A DNA stretch of 64,000 nucleotides from Zygnema cylindricum (GCA_037447655.1 JBBHKE010003281.1:1-64000), one strand, 5' to 3'; positions 10,955-22,556 are shown, counted from the first letter of the stretch. Notes: a model not told the origin generated them from the letters alone. A program made the numbers and translations.

Positions 10955-13900
10955 CCTCTCCCTCACTCTCTTTCTCCCCTCTCTGTCTCTTGTCACGTAA
11001 CAGATTCTCATAGTGTGTGTTTCGACCTGCTGTCGCAGAAGAAGAGGCTGCCCAAGCTTATGACCAGGCACTCATAAAGTTCCATGGTCCCAAATCTGCC
11101 ACAAACTTCCCTACCGCGGAGTTTAGTGGAATGGTTACTGCAGAAGGTGAAGCAAAACGCGTGACACTCAAACAGGAGGTAGACGATACAAAGGAGTTAG
11201 GGAATGGAACCGAAGCATTTGTAGGAACAGTGGGAGGTGCAGGGGAGCAAGCAAAAGTGGCACCTTTTACGCAATTACTTACCACCAGTGAGAATTTATC
11301 AGATCCAGGTAGACTTAGCCAATTTTTTTACCGTGGGAACATAGTCAAGTGCAGCCTGTTGACCGAAGATTTTAGGGAAGAGCCTGAGATAGCTAGTGGA
11401 TCCAATTCGATACAACATTCCGGTTGCTGCAGTCGGTCACAAGAAATGCCGATAAACCAGTCCATGTCTCCAATGGCTCCTTCGCTTCATATGCCTCCCT
11501 TTATTTTATCTCCTGCTTACAGAGGATCTCCTACTCCTGCAGCTCAATCCTCTGCCTCTGGCTCGTCTCCTACGGTGCCGATTGCACCTTATCCTGTTCG
11601 AGCCGCTGTGAATATGGAAATGTTGGGATTTGCTGTTCCAGGAACCAACCATGTACCGACAAATAGACTGGAAGCATCAGCTGCTTCAACTGCTTCTCTG
11701 GAGGGGCAAAGAAAGCCTGAATCTCCAGCTGATCAGAGATCTGTTTTGCTATCGTCTTCCACTGTACTAGACGATAGTAGATCATATCAGCAGAGAGTTG
11801 CGGCATCCCGTTCAGTACCAAACAATGGGGGACGAGGCAAGGGAACTGCAACTCAAAGCAGCCAGTTCGTGGGACAGCTGGCAGGTTCAAGCTCGGATAA
11901 CACTTCCCAGTCAAGGAAGGAACATGTGATGGGTGTGACTGGAGGCCAAGGGCAGCTGTGGCCTCAAGGACGAGCCCCGGCCGGTGTAGGAGTAGTGCAG
12001 AATAGGAGTGGGGGGATTGAGGGTGGTAATAACAGACAAGGTGTGTTCCAGCCAGTAGAACTCCTTCCGAGACACGCTCCCCCACCACATCTCCTGTCAG
12101 CTTGGCACATGGCAGGCCGCCCATTGTTTCCCATGCCAGTCTATGGGATGATGCCACCGATGTTTCCATTGTATCCTCCAGGTTGGCGTTCACACTTATG
12201 TCTGATGTAAAGAAGATGTTCGCATATTTGATGTTCGCCAATGTGTCGGACCCTCTGTTTTTTTTAATTCAAAAGCAGCTGTGCAATAATGATGCGTTAA
12301 CAAGTGATGTACTGAGGGTTTATCACACACAAGCTTTGGGAAAAAGTATGATATGTCACTAAGACCTCTGCTGGATATAGGTGCCTTCCTGTGGCATGGC
12401 AAGGAAACTGAAAGGTTGTTGTGAATTGCAGGGATGGAACATTTTCACCATCAGAAACTTGGCCAAGGTGGTTTTACTGCTTCTATGGAGGGGCTCCAAA
12501 ATTTTGAGAGTCCTCGACAGGGCAGGAAACATGTGAAAGGGTCACGGTTTCGAGGCATCACGAGACACCATGGTCGTTGGCAGGCACGCATCAAAGAGTC
12601 AAGGAGAGACATCCATTTGGGATACTTTGATAGTGGTATTTCCAGTTATCTTTTTCAAGGGAACAAACTGCATTATCGTGTCACTTGTGCCTCGCACGAA
12701 ACTGTGCCTGTGACAGTTGTGTAACGATGTATGGCTGAAGTGCGATAAACTGCTTTTTCCATCTGTTGGTCGCGAATTTTGAATAGAAAATTTGAATATA
12801 ACAATGTCAGCAACGGATCAGATTTCCCTGGCTTTTATGACTGCTTTCCATTTGTTTTGTGCTTGTTCTTTTTCGTCAGTGCTTGGTTCTATAATGACGG
12901 GTCGTCTTGTCGGTCTGTCTCTTCGGTGCAAGTCTTTCATCACACGGAGCATATCAACGGTTGACATTAAATCACTGGTCAATGTCAAGATGGCCTTTAT
13001 TTCGCAATTTTGTTTGTTGTTGTTATTGTCAGCCTATTAGCTCTCTCCTCCGACAGTATTCTTGCCTCCGTTTAACGCTGTCCAATGTCAAAATGTCTTC
13101 TTTTTTGAAATTTTTTCTTTGTGACTGTCAGAGCTCTGTTCTGATAATATTCTTGCCTTGTGAGCGAGGTGTTCAGAGGAAGAGGCAGCCCGAGCCTATG
13201 ACCGTGCTGCTCTTCAATATCGAGGGAAGGATGTTGCGATCAATTTCCCCCTCAGCGATTACCCGTCATCACTGTGGAAGGTGCAAGTGAAGGCCCCCGG
13301 GGAAGACGAAGAAGTTGCGAGACGTGGGAGGGACACCGCAAATAAGGTCCTCCCTCAGTCTATGGGCAAGGAGAAGCAAGGTGGTAAAATTTGGAGAGCA
13401 GAGAGAAATGCCGCACTTCGAAAAGGCTTAGCTTTGGCAGTGGAAGGGGACATGGGATTGAAAGGCCGTGAGCCGAGCCATAATGAAGTCGCAAAAAGTG
13501 TAGATTCCAGCATTGTGAATTTAGTTGAAGCAGGAGTAAGTGTTGGTGAAGGGGAAGCACAGAAGGTGGTAGAGGATCAGGTGAATCGGGAGAAAGAGGA
13601 CGAGGGCAATGAGGCAAATCCAGTGCTGGGAGAGAGAGGTGAGCTGTGGTTGGGCCAGGTGGGGCAGAATGGGGAGCATGTGAGGTGGATGCCTGCAGGG
13701 AAGAGAAGGAGGTTGTTGGAAGGGAAAATGGATAAACAAAGACAAGAAGATGCGCAGTTGAATCCCGACATAGAGAGAGGTGAGCAGGGAGCCAAAGAGG
13801 AGGAGGAGGACGACTACGATGATGATGATGAAGATGATGAGTATGACGACTATGACGATCAATATGATGATGAGGTCGCCGAATTGGAAGAAACAGGTGG

Positions 13901-15114
13901 AGGAGATTTCCTGAAAACTGGGAAACAACCTGGGGAGGCGGGAGGATTTTGGCACCGTATGGACTTACAACAGCTGAAGGGTGTTTTGGAAAAAAATGGT
14001 AAGGTTGTTTTTGAGCATCGTGGTGATGGAACAAGGGCGGGAGTTTCGGAAGAGAGTACAAGAGCTGTTTTGGGACACCTTTTGGAAGAAAGGTTGGGAG
14101 AAGGGGCGAGAATTGGAAGAGAAGGTGACTTCTGTGAGGCTGGGAGACCGAGTACTAATGGAGATGCAATGCCTCAAAGTGAATGTGGACTTGCAGGAGA
14201 GCAGATGGGAGAATTACAGAGGGGAATGGATGTGAGAGAAGGACTCAGATCAATTAATGAAGGTAGTGAGGAATACGGAGGAGGATTAGAATCCTCCATG
14301 GTGTCATTTTTGGATGAGGGTGTTAGACAGACCAATGGAAATGCAGAAATTGGACTCGGGAAGGAAGATATTGGAGTATCTGCAGCTGAATGGCTTTGGA
14401 ATGGGGATATAACGGGTGTTCCTAAAGCGCGGAAAGAAGATAGTGGACTCTCTGGAGTTCTTCAATCATCTCCTAGAAACGACTTAAATTGCAGAGGAAT
14501 GGGATGGGGCTTGGAAGGGGAACAACAAAAAATTGATTTACGGATGGAAGATGAAAGACACGGTACTGGTATTATTGAAGAACAGCAGGGTCCACAACAG
14601 GAATCCAATCAACCTCTAGGTGAGATCAGGTCTGTTGACCAGGAATTACTTTGGCATTGCCTTTTTCACATTTTTAACAGAAGGAACAGTTATTGGACAG
14701 TGTTATACTGGATCTTTCCGGCTACATTTTTCACATTAATAAGTGTAAGTGGGATGACGGCTGCTGCCCCCGTCATGTGGTTATTTCCATATTTACTTTT
14801 TCTTTTATCGTACCAGTCTCAGTTAAATCACATGAACAACAATATTATTTTTTCTATGCTTACATAATGGATGGGAGAATTGTATATGGTCCAAGTCAGG
14901 GGTGCTTTGTCCTTACTTTCACCATGGGATGTTAGATTCTGTAACTGCTTATTTGATGCCCTCTCTCTTTACGAGCTGATAAACTTTGTAACTTTTGAAG
15001 CTGTTATGATAGACATATTCGTTAAATAGGAAAGACAGAAGTAACTTTTTAAGTATTTTTATGCTTTTATCTTACCCACAGTTCTTTTGTTGTGATGCAG
15101 CTGGTGCTGACTGA
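10495..15114 (+). CDS. AP2-domain transcription factor with two AP2 domains
   Basis: Predicted nuclear DNA-binding regulator of the AP2 superfamily. Coding exons: 10,495-10,849, 11,039-12,181, 12,432-12,635, 13,177-14,619 and 15,101-15,114; 1052 aa, every junction in phase 1. The first AP2 domain (about residues 85-147) is divergent at its start, lacking a clear YRG/FRG strand, but has WQARI, DIHLGDYEN and EEEAAQAYDQALIKFHG. The second (about 537-597) is complete: SRFRGITRHHGRWQARI, RDIHLGYFDSEEEAARAYD, then INFPLSDY. About 390 Ser/Pro/Gly-rich residues separate them, against a short linker in classical AP2/ANT proteins. The long charged C-terminus has an Asp/Glu tract near residues 774-810. 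The start is uncertain: a strong acceptor ends at 10,473 and another at 10,491, so a 5' exon may exist. Without the last intron the frame would stop at 14,867. Confidence 0.8.
10880..10985. repeat. (CT)n tract in AP2 intron 1
   Basis: An almost pure CT/CCT microsatellite fills most of the 189 bp intron 10,850-11,038. It produces spurious Leu/Ser and Arg/Glu reading frames on the two strands. Confidence 0.9.
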
Positions 15115-15986
15115 GGGGAAGATCATTTGAAACTGTAAGTCACTCTTGTTCCTTGAAGAAACATGGCACATTTTATAAACATCTTGCCTTCTCTCTTTTC
15201 TCTTTGTCGTTTTTCAATATCGAGGAGTGAAATTTCTCATTTCAACAAGGAGCCTGTTGTTGTTGTGTGTGAGATTTGCTATTATGGGCGAATTTTAAAA
15301 ACAGCGGAGGTCCATTGCAAAGTTTTGCAGTTCCTTCATCTTGTCAATTACTCTGTCTTGTAAAAACAAACATTTGTCACGTTAGGTAGCACATACTAAA
15401 CAATATAAACGAAGTAACATGATAGCTTCGTATTACCCATTTTTCACAAGGGTCTCATCTCTTGGTTCCTTAGTAGCCAATTAAATGTTAAAATGGGTCA
15501 AATAGAGAATTTGTCTGTCCGACAGTCTGTAAAATAAAATCCCTCTTCTTGAAGTTAGTGGCATGTGTCAGAATTATATGGTAAGAAACTTGTATTGCTC
15601 ATTTAAAAAAAATAAAATGGATTATTCAACCAAGTTTAAAATTTACAAAAACTGGCAAATGTAATGGGAAGAGTTGTTCTCCGCAACTCCTTTTTCCTGC
15701 GAAAGTTTGTTTTGTGGTCTCCTTTTCTTTCTGTCAAATCCAATTCGTGGCACTATGGTTCCGCTGAGCCCTTTTCCACCGCTTTGCAGTCTCCAACTTC
15801 CACAATAATTAGACTAAAAGAACTCTCGTTGCTGATTTTTTTTGTAGAAAATTGTAAAATTATAGAACTTTGTTACATTTTCTAATCCCCCGTGGTTTTT
15901 TACCGCCAGGGAGATTGGTTATGAATAGGCAACTGTGTTCAATGACAGGACTGATGGCTCAGCAACCGGAGCTTTAGCGTCGATGC

Positions 15987-16312
15987 TTTAAAATTTGTAG
16001 TGTAACCGTCGAGGAGTCATTAAAGCTAGTAGTGTGACTCGAGGCGCTGTTGATGAGTTTAGAAACTTGTAGTGTAATCGTCGGGGAGTCTTAAAAACTT
16101 CTAGTTTAACCGTGGAAAAACTTATAGTATAACTGGCGAGAAATCTTTAGAAACATGTAGTGTAACCGTTGGAGTCTTTAAAAAGTTGTTGCGTAACCAT
16201 CGAGGAGTAGAAACTTGCAGTTTAACTGTTGAGGAGTCTCTTAAAGCTTATAGTGTAACACTAGAGGAATCTTTAAAAACTTGTAGTCTAACCTCCAAAG
16301 AAACTTTAAAAA
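15987..16312. repeat. Degenerate ~30-35 bp minisatellite
   Basis: A phrase close to 'aaacttgtagtgtaaccgtc' followed by 'gaggagtcttta' recurs about nine times with many substitutions and length changes. It lies in spacer downstream of the AP2 gene. Confidence 0.7.
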
Positions 16313-17629
16313 TTAATAAACTCTTGTTCTTGGTTCATGTCATTGTTGTAGGTTGCGAGAGTTGGAATCAATTTTGTCCCATTTCAAGTTCGCTCCCTTA
16401 TCATTTTCTTATCATTTTTTGTGTGTTTTTGTGTCATTGCAGATGACGAAATAGTTGACAGATGTACCTACTCTCTCTTGGAGTACATCTTTGTCTATTC
16501 TGTTTTCTGAAACAAGTTGGACGAATCGTTCCGTTCTTCAGTCGAATGTCCTGAGAACGTCGTCGCATTAGTCATGTTTAGTTTTATTCATTGAAGACGA
16601 CTGGTACCGACCATGAATGGAGGAAGGAAGGAAGGAAGGAAGGTTTTGCAGGAAGTCATCGTACATTGTTTGTTTGTAATTATTCTAACCCGTCTAGATC
16701 TGGATCGAACCTTGTGAAAAATTTATTTTGCACAAAATAGTTGCATCCAAAATGTTTTTATTTAAATTGAGTCTAGGGCGACACTTGTCAACTTGTCCAT
16801 GTGTTGCGATAGTCAATAAAACATTATCATTAGTAGGCATTGTTGGTCTAGGATTCTTTCAACTAATTTTTTTGACTCCAGACTCGAGAGAACCAGTAGT
16901 TTTCTTTAACAGTATCATGGTACTGAACGGAATCTGTGTTTTCTTGTGGTTCTTAAGTGAATGGAGATCATGTATTGTTGTCAACAGATTTGACAAATGA
17001 TGGCAGTTTTGATTTTATGGAAAAGTTTTCAGCTGAAGCAGTGCATGTATTTAAATGATATTCATTTGAATTTTCTTACGGTCAGGGATGTGAATATTAC
17101 CTTGAGCTGTAAAAAGTCAACAAGTGTGCATATTACTATAGTTAACACTTGTGAATTTGAAAATGGTGAGAGTTTCTCCATAGCCATCACCATCTCTACC
17201 TCAGTCCCCACTTGAAATCATTTGTTTTGAGCAACTTCTAATGGCTATCAAATATTAGTGAGTAGAGATTTTTTAGGTCAATAAGGAGACTTTCTTAGAC
17301 ATTTCCACTATGCCAATCGGCCAGTTGTGATTACTGTATGGAGTTGAATGTCTCTGAAATGCTAACAACTAAAGGTTTTAGCCTCAGAAGATCCTCATAA
17401 AATAAACCTTTTGGCGACATAAAATCACAGGGTCTTTTGTGATTTACTGCACTAGAGAGAAAAGTTGGATGTAAAGCTCGTTGATTCCGAGGAGTTGTTC
17501 ACTTCTGACCAAAAAATTTGAGAATAAGAAAGCTGGGAATGTATAACCGTTGCACAACTAGCCTCTTCCCCCACCTCCCTTAAATCGCCAGACTCCCCAA
17601 CCCCCCATATAGCGAGTTCCAAACATCAT

Positions 17630-17870
17630 ACGCACACACACACACACACACGCCCACACGCCCACACGCTCACACTCGCACATGCCCACACGCTCACACT
17701 CGCATAGGCGCACAGGCGTACACGTGAACACACACACACACACACGAAAGAAAAAAAAACATTATTCTGACATTTCTTCCCCCCCCCCCCTCTCCTATAC
17801 ACACTAAAAAACCGATACTTGAACCCCCTTCCTCCCCCTCTCCCCCCCCCCCCCCCTCCCCCCCCCCTTT
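17630..17870. repeat. CA repeats and poly-C tracts
   Basis: ACACAC runs at about 17,632-17,660 and 17,727-17,745 alternate with a 'cacacgctcacactcgcac' tandem. Poly-C runs follow at about 17,778-17,870. These explain the Cys/Val-rich and Gly-rich minus-strand frames here, which are not genes. Confidence 0.85.
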
Positions 17871-18084
17871 CTCTTTTTCGGCAGCAAACTTCATGTTCTT
17901 TTCTGGCCCACAACCATTTTCACCATCCATCACACATGGTTCCATTTCCTCTCCCACGTTTTCTCTTCCTCTCACTCCCTCAATTCCCATGGCTTCTTTG
18001 ACTCATTGACTGTCCGGAAGCACTTCTTTTCCCTTTCTCCCTCCCTCACCTCCACCCAAACCTCGTAAACCAACCTCTGCGTGT

Positions 18085-18435
18085 TTGGAATTTCCTGGGT
18101 GTAACAACCTTTTTTCCGCTGGTGCCGGTTTTGCCCGTCATACACGGAGTTGTCGACATTGTGTAGCCCTTGGTGGTCCTTTGTATATCACCTCTCCTCA
18201 ACCGTCATCGACCACACTTCTGTCCGGCCCCACAGATGCGGACTGGAATTTCGTCCGTGACTTAGATGTTTTTGGGGCTTATGATTTGGGAACTCCCTGC
18301 CCGCAGTTGTACACCCGTATTCATATGGCAGTGCGGACAATAGTACAAGATGCCCTCCACCTCCCCTTGTCTCACATTTCTTCAAATCCGACAAACATTG
18401 CTCCTTGGCACCTTCTTCTTATGTTCTCTCTCTAG
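18085..18435 (+). pseudogene. Retrotransposon N-terminal finger region (remnant)
   Basis: An open frame of about 116 codons begins FPGCNNLFSAGAGFARH and continues TRSCRHC, which fits the C-x(n)-F-x(n)-G-x-x-x-H-x-x-x finger placed before the reverse transcriptase in R2-type elements. The following residues (DWNFVRDLDVFG and so on) resemble the linker found between finger and polymerase in such elements. The frame stops before reaching the polymerase, so it is a broken piece of the same ORF. It would bind target DNA or element RNA if intact. Confidence 0.5.
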
Positions 18436-18747
18436 GTCTTAGTCCTTCTAGGTTGCGGAGGGTGCAGTGGGGCTAGAGAGACTATGGCACGTTGTCGCCG
18501 ATTCCTTCGTGGTGAATGGAAGGCCCTCCATGCAGAGCATGAGGATGTGGTACCCAGCTCCTTTTTCACACCTCGTTGCCCATCTAGGCCATCAGATGTC
18601 CCTACCTCTTATCGTCGAGCAATTAATTTAGGCTGTATTGGTGAGCTTTCTTGAGCGGTTCGGGCCCTACAGTCATTCACTCTTGCTTCCCAATCTTCTT
18701 CTACTATTGGGGTCCGTCGAGCTCTCCACCCACCTGCACCTTCCCCT

Positions 18748-20715
18748 TTGCCCCCTTCCATCCACGCCTTTGAGCCTTTTGAGAGTTTTATTTTAGATCG
18801 AGAGGTTTTTATTAAGGCCCTTAGCTCTTCTCCTCACCTTTCACCAAGGGGCCCCTCGGGCACAGTGTATGAGTTCTTTCGCGATGTTTTGCCCCCTGAA
18901 TCAGGTGCACGGGGGTTCGATGTGTTTTCCGAGTATGTTTTTTTATTGCTAGTGTGGATACCCCCCCTCGGATTTGTGATCTTCTCACGGCGTCCCGCCT
19001 TGTGGCGCTCGCCAAACCTAATGGAGGGATCCGCCCTATTGCTGTGGGAGTGGTTTTATACAGATTGGTGGCTCGTGCGATGAGTCTCCAACCAGCTTTT
19101 CATGATTATTTCTCTTCTCATCAATTTGGAGTGGCCACGAGAAGAGGTTGTGAGGACGTGGTCCACGGGATTCAGGCTTTGTTGGATGTACATCTAGATT
19201 GGTTGGTTCTTCTGGTCGATGTTTCCAATGCCTTCAATACGGTGGGGATCGGAACGTCATTTTTTCAAACATATGGCAGCTCCATCTCGGATTATTTCCC
19301 TTTCTCAGGGCTTTTTATTCTTTGACCAATAACCTTTACTTCTTTGCTGAGGGTGATCTCATTTGTCTCTCCTCTGCGACCGGCACTGGCCAAGGCGACC
19401 CTATGGGCGAACTTTTGTTCGCCCTTGCCCATTACCAAGCCCTTCGTGCTTCTGCAACCGCTTTCCCTTCTTGCCTTTTCCCTTCAGTTGCAGATGATAG
19501 ACACATTATTGGGCATATGGATCAAGTTGTGCCGTCATATAATTTTTTAAAGGAACGTTTAGCTGAAATGAACCTTTCAAACCTTCGAAGTGTGTTTGTT
19601 GGTCTCCTCAGGATATTCCACTTTCCTTTACTCCCCCTCTTGGTTTTCAAACTCCTCTCTCCGATGGCATTCGTGTGTTAGGTTGCCCTCTTTGTTTAGA
19701 TACTTTCGTGACCCAATTTCTCGGTGATGCTCTACAGATAGATTTGGCCCACGTGGATAACCTTCCTCCTCTTCCCATTCCAGTGGCTTTTGCTATGTTA
19801 ACCCCCACCGCCCTTCTTTCCTTACTCGTACTTCTCCTCCCACCTCGACGTTTATCTCCTCTCTCTCAACCTTTAATGATCTCCTCATGGACATCCTTCA
19901 CACTCTGTTAGGTCGTGGGGCATTTGATTGCGAGTCAAGGCCTTAGGCCTGCATTGAAGAATCCCTCCCTGTCTCTACGGGTGGATTGGGTATGTCTCTA
20001 CGGGTGGATTGGGTATATTATCGATTGCGCGTGTTGCTATCGCTGCCTATTTAGGAACTTGGTGCCTTATTGCCTCCACCATTGTTTCCCACTTCTTGGC
20101 GGAGGACACCCCAGTTCTAACCTCCGTGGTCCTCTGGGTTTTAGACGGTGTGTTCGCCTTCCAGTGGTTTTTATTGGACGCATAACGTTCTCATCCTCCT
20201 CATGCCCTAGTAGATGTGTCGATTCTTCCCACCATTGTTAGGAAATTTGTTGAGAGTGTCCAGGAATCGATTTCCGATCAGGTTGTCGCCGCAATTAAAT
20301 CCAAGCTTCTTGAGGCGCTTCCCTCTGATTCTTTACGTGCGCGTCTTCTCTCTTGTGGTGGATCTGGTTCTGGGTCTTGGCTATTCGCTACACCTATTTT
20401 GGCCACTCTTCGATTCTCACTTGCTCACTTCACCACCGCCTTTCGGTTGCGCCTTGGCCTCCCCCATCCTCCTTTACTTGGCTCTCTAGTTTGCGCATGT
20501 GGTTGTGTCTTGGGGCCCGATGGTGTCCAACTGCTTCATTGCTCCCATGGGGGAGAATTGATCTAGGCGCATGACAATATTCGCGATCTAGTTGCAACTA
20601 TCGTTTCGAGCGGGGCTTTTTCTGTGCGTCGGGAGGTTACTCATATTATTCCCTCGCGTCGGATCGATGTTGTTTTGGTCGATGGTGCCCGTCGCATATT
20701 TGGTGATGTTGTTTT
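18748..20715 (+). pseudogene. Reverse transcriptase and start of endonuclease (broken)
   Basis: The polymerase is spread over at least three frames. An early block (HLSPRGPSGTVYEFFRDVL) is followed by ALAKPNGGIRPIAVG, then RRGCEDVVHGIQALLD, then LVDVSNAFNT (catalytic Asp block), then GTGQGDPMGELLFA. The last core block is SVADDRHIIG, which has VADD at the usual YADD site. Past 20,216 comes a C-x-C-G-(x)n-HC-(x)n-H motif: CACGCVLGPDGVQLLHC, then GGELI and AHDNIRDL. An in-frame TAG at 20,564-20,566 separates those two. The nuclease begins RRIDVVLVDGARRIFGDVV and is cut at 20,716 by the insertion. This reads as a dead R2/NeSL-like polyprotein. Confidence 0.7.
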
Positions 20716-21733
20716 TGCAATTCTGTGTACTCCATTGGACTACAGAATACAGGAAGCCTCTAGATAGTATTTAACTAACCCACTTTAAGCCACGACCACT
20801 GCTGCCCAAGAAGGCAAATTGACAATTTGATTGCACCCCTGTGCAGCCTGGACTCCCCTGAGTCCGTAGCAAAAAGAATCAATGAAAACGGCCAACCAGC
20901 CGATAAGTTATGAAGCTCCAAAAATGCCAACTTGTACAAACTCTCAAAGGGAGAGGTGACTACCTACCAGAATTTTCTAAGTCCTGATTCCTTATAATAA
21001 CTTCTATCTACTGAAGTACGGACCAATCAAATTACTGTACCGTGCCAAAAAGTACTACTGCCGGTGTACCTTTTGTATGGCCTATGTACGACAAGGCTAT
21101 TAAGTGGTCGCGTGTCTGCTTTTTATTTGTCCGTACATTCCTCGGAAAACCTATGACCGAATGTCATCTCTCCACGTGGCTCCAGGTCATGCCACGTCAC
21201 AAAACGCGAAGGTGACCACTCCGGGATTTCGGCGATGACGTGCGCCGTCGGATTCGTAATGAGACGTAATCTTAACCGTTATAATTACTTGCGAGATATT
21301 TGTTTCGCTGTCAATTAAATGTGAGGTATTCATTCTGAAATGACGTCGTACTAAAACTGTATCTATGCACGCCGTATCTAGTTTTAGTTAAATGAATTTC
21401 TTACTTCCTAAATGTATATATATCTACCATACTCTATAGCACTTAGCATTGGTCCTAGTCTAGTAGGATAAAGCTGACCGCTATCGGCCAACTTGACGAA
21501 CCGCAGGTTCCGGGTTCAAATCCCGCGTTCGTCAAGACTATTTTTAGTAACCTTCTAAAAATAACTGCCTGTTGAACTAAGGCAGCCATGGATCAACCAC
21601 CTTCTCTATCCTTCAGTGACTACAACAAGTATGGGGGCTAGAGAAAGGAGGTGGAGGCAGGCTGTCTATCCTTTTTCTTTTTCCTAACATATTTAAACCT
21701 AGAAAATACTATAGAAATCTATGAATTTCAACA
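20716..21733 (-). mobile_element. 1018 bp LTR-like insertion (family T, copy II)
   Basis: The retrotransposon reads GGTGATGTT-GTTTT up to 20,715 and resumes GTTTT-GGCGAACCC at 21,734. The related copy at 47.2 kb is uninterrupted (GGTGATATTGTTTTGGCG), so GTTTT is a 5 bp target duplication. The insert begins TG and ends CA. In reverse orientation it starts TGTTGAAATTC, a typical LTR-style end. It holds no polymerase. The simplest reading is a solo LTR on the minus strand. It contains a tRNA-like hairpin (21,493-21,535) and shares its internal order with copies at 1.3-1.96 kb and 59.2-59.85 kb. Confidence 0.75.
21493..21535 (+). other. tRNA-like minihelix (acceptor plus T-arm), not a full tRNA
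   Basis: TTGACGAAC (21,493-21,501) pairs perfectly with GTTCGTCAA (21,527-21,535). Inside is a T-arm CGGG-TTCAAAT-CCCG (21,511-21,525) that matches the RNA polymerase III B box. An A-box-like TAGTCTAGTAGGATA lies about 40 bases upstream (near 21,456-21,470). A 5' acceptor strand in the normal position is missing, so this is not a functional tRNA gene. It is antisense to the LTR-like element that carries it. Confidence 0.55.
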
Positions 21734-22060
21734 GTTTTGGCGAACCCTACTTTGGCTACAGTCGTTGGTTAGGCGGCTTGACATGTTGGGGTGGCAGCTC
21801 GTGATGCTGCTAAGGCGAAGAAGCGTGATTATGCCCACCGGGACCGTATGGATGACTTTATTTTGATGGCAGTTGAGATCTTTGGTTGTTTGGGTGTTGC
21901 GTTCGACGAGTTTCTCCTTACTTGTGCTCGACGTGCTTTCGAGCGACGAGGACCTGGGAGCCCTCCTCTTTCGGTCTTCACTTCTTTTTATCGTCAATTT
22001 CATGTGTGGCTTTACAATGAGTGCAAGCTCTCCCCTTTGCTTTCCGGCTGCTCCCACCAC
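21734..22060 (+). pseudogene. Restriction-like endonuclease, distal half (broken)
   Basis: This continues the retrotransposon after the insertion. The frames read VLANPT-type sequence, then HVGVAARDAAKAKKRDYAHRD (split here only by a frameshift near the start), then FILMAVEIFGCLGVAFDEFL and CARRAFERRGPGSPP. The K-x(2-3)-K-x-x-Y and later Glu fit the distal active-site region of PD-(D/E)XK nucleases in R2-type elements. The better preserved copy at 46.8-47.2 kb reads FIPMAVEIFGCLG in one frame. Confidence 0.65.
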
Positions 22061-22080
22061 TCTTGCCAGCCAATCAGTCG

Positions 22081-22556
22081 CCCTTCCTCTTCATCCTATC
22101 ACAAATTCCGAGGATCCTATATCCTCTCTCTCTCTTTCCCATGGTGACCCTCTTTTTGACAATCTTTCCCCCACAATTTTTTCCCATCGCCCTTCCTCTT
22201 TATCTTATCACAAATTCTGAGGATCCTACATCCTCTCTCTCTCTTTCCCAAGGTGACCCTTTTTTTGACAATCTTTCCCCCACAATTTTTTCCTACTCAG
22301 CTCTCCCTGGGCCTTCCTCTCTTCCCTGCGCCTTCCCCCCTTCCCGAGAATGGGCTTTCCCTCTTCTTGAGCCCTCTTCTTTCTCTCGCCGAAACCCCTC
22401 ACGCCCTAGAGTTCCCCCCTCTCGGCTTATTACCTCCTTAGGCCGCTATTTTCCTTCGATCAGCTATTGTGGTTATGGATCGTCGACCTGTTCCGGAACT
22501 CCCTCAACGTGCTCCTGGATCGTCGACGTGTTCCGGAACTCCCTCAACGTGCTCCC
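22081..22556. repeat. Two internal tandem duplications in the retrotransposon tail
   Basis: A 109 bp unit starting 'cccttcctctt' is present at 22,081-22,189 and again at 22,190-22,298 with few differences. Further on, a unit of about 41 bp containing 'gttccggaactccctcaacg' is doubled at about 22,479-22,556. The shorter minus-strand copy at 46.8 kb has the second motif only once. Confidence 0.75.

Larger units (their letters stand above)
15115..18059. other. AP2 3' flank and gene-free spacer
   Basis: This stretch contains the presumed 3' untranslated region of the AP2 gene and then AT-rich spacer without a convincing gene. It contains a degenerate minisatellite at 15,987-16,312, a short GGAA repeat at about 16,619-16,643 and a low-complexity block at 17,630-17,870. 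Confidence 0.5.

Noticed and set aside
10880-10985. Arg/Glu and Ser/Leu-rich coding extension
   Set aside because: Pure CT microsatellite in an intron with clear GT-AG borders.
11570-12241. Long minus-strand frame (223 codons) inside the AP2 gene
   Set aside because: It lies entirely opposite exon 2, which has conserved AP2 sequence and in-phase splice sites; it is a shadow frame.
12196-12362. AP2 protein ending at the in-frame stop near 12,210
   Set aside because: A GT donor at 12,182 and AG acceptor at 12,431 join in phase to the second AP2 domain; kept as the alternative that RNA data could confirm.
21456-21535. Functional tRNA gene
   Set aside because: B box and T-arm are good, but there is no 5' acceptor strand in the right place and no credible anticodon arm; it is a tRNA-like module inside a repeat.
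22081-22300. CRISPR-like repeat array
   Set aside because: Only two tandem 109 bp units without spacers, inside a eukaryotic retrotransposon tail.
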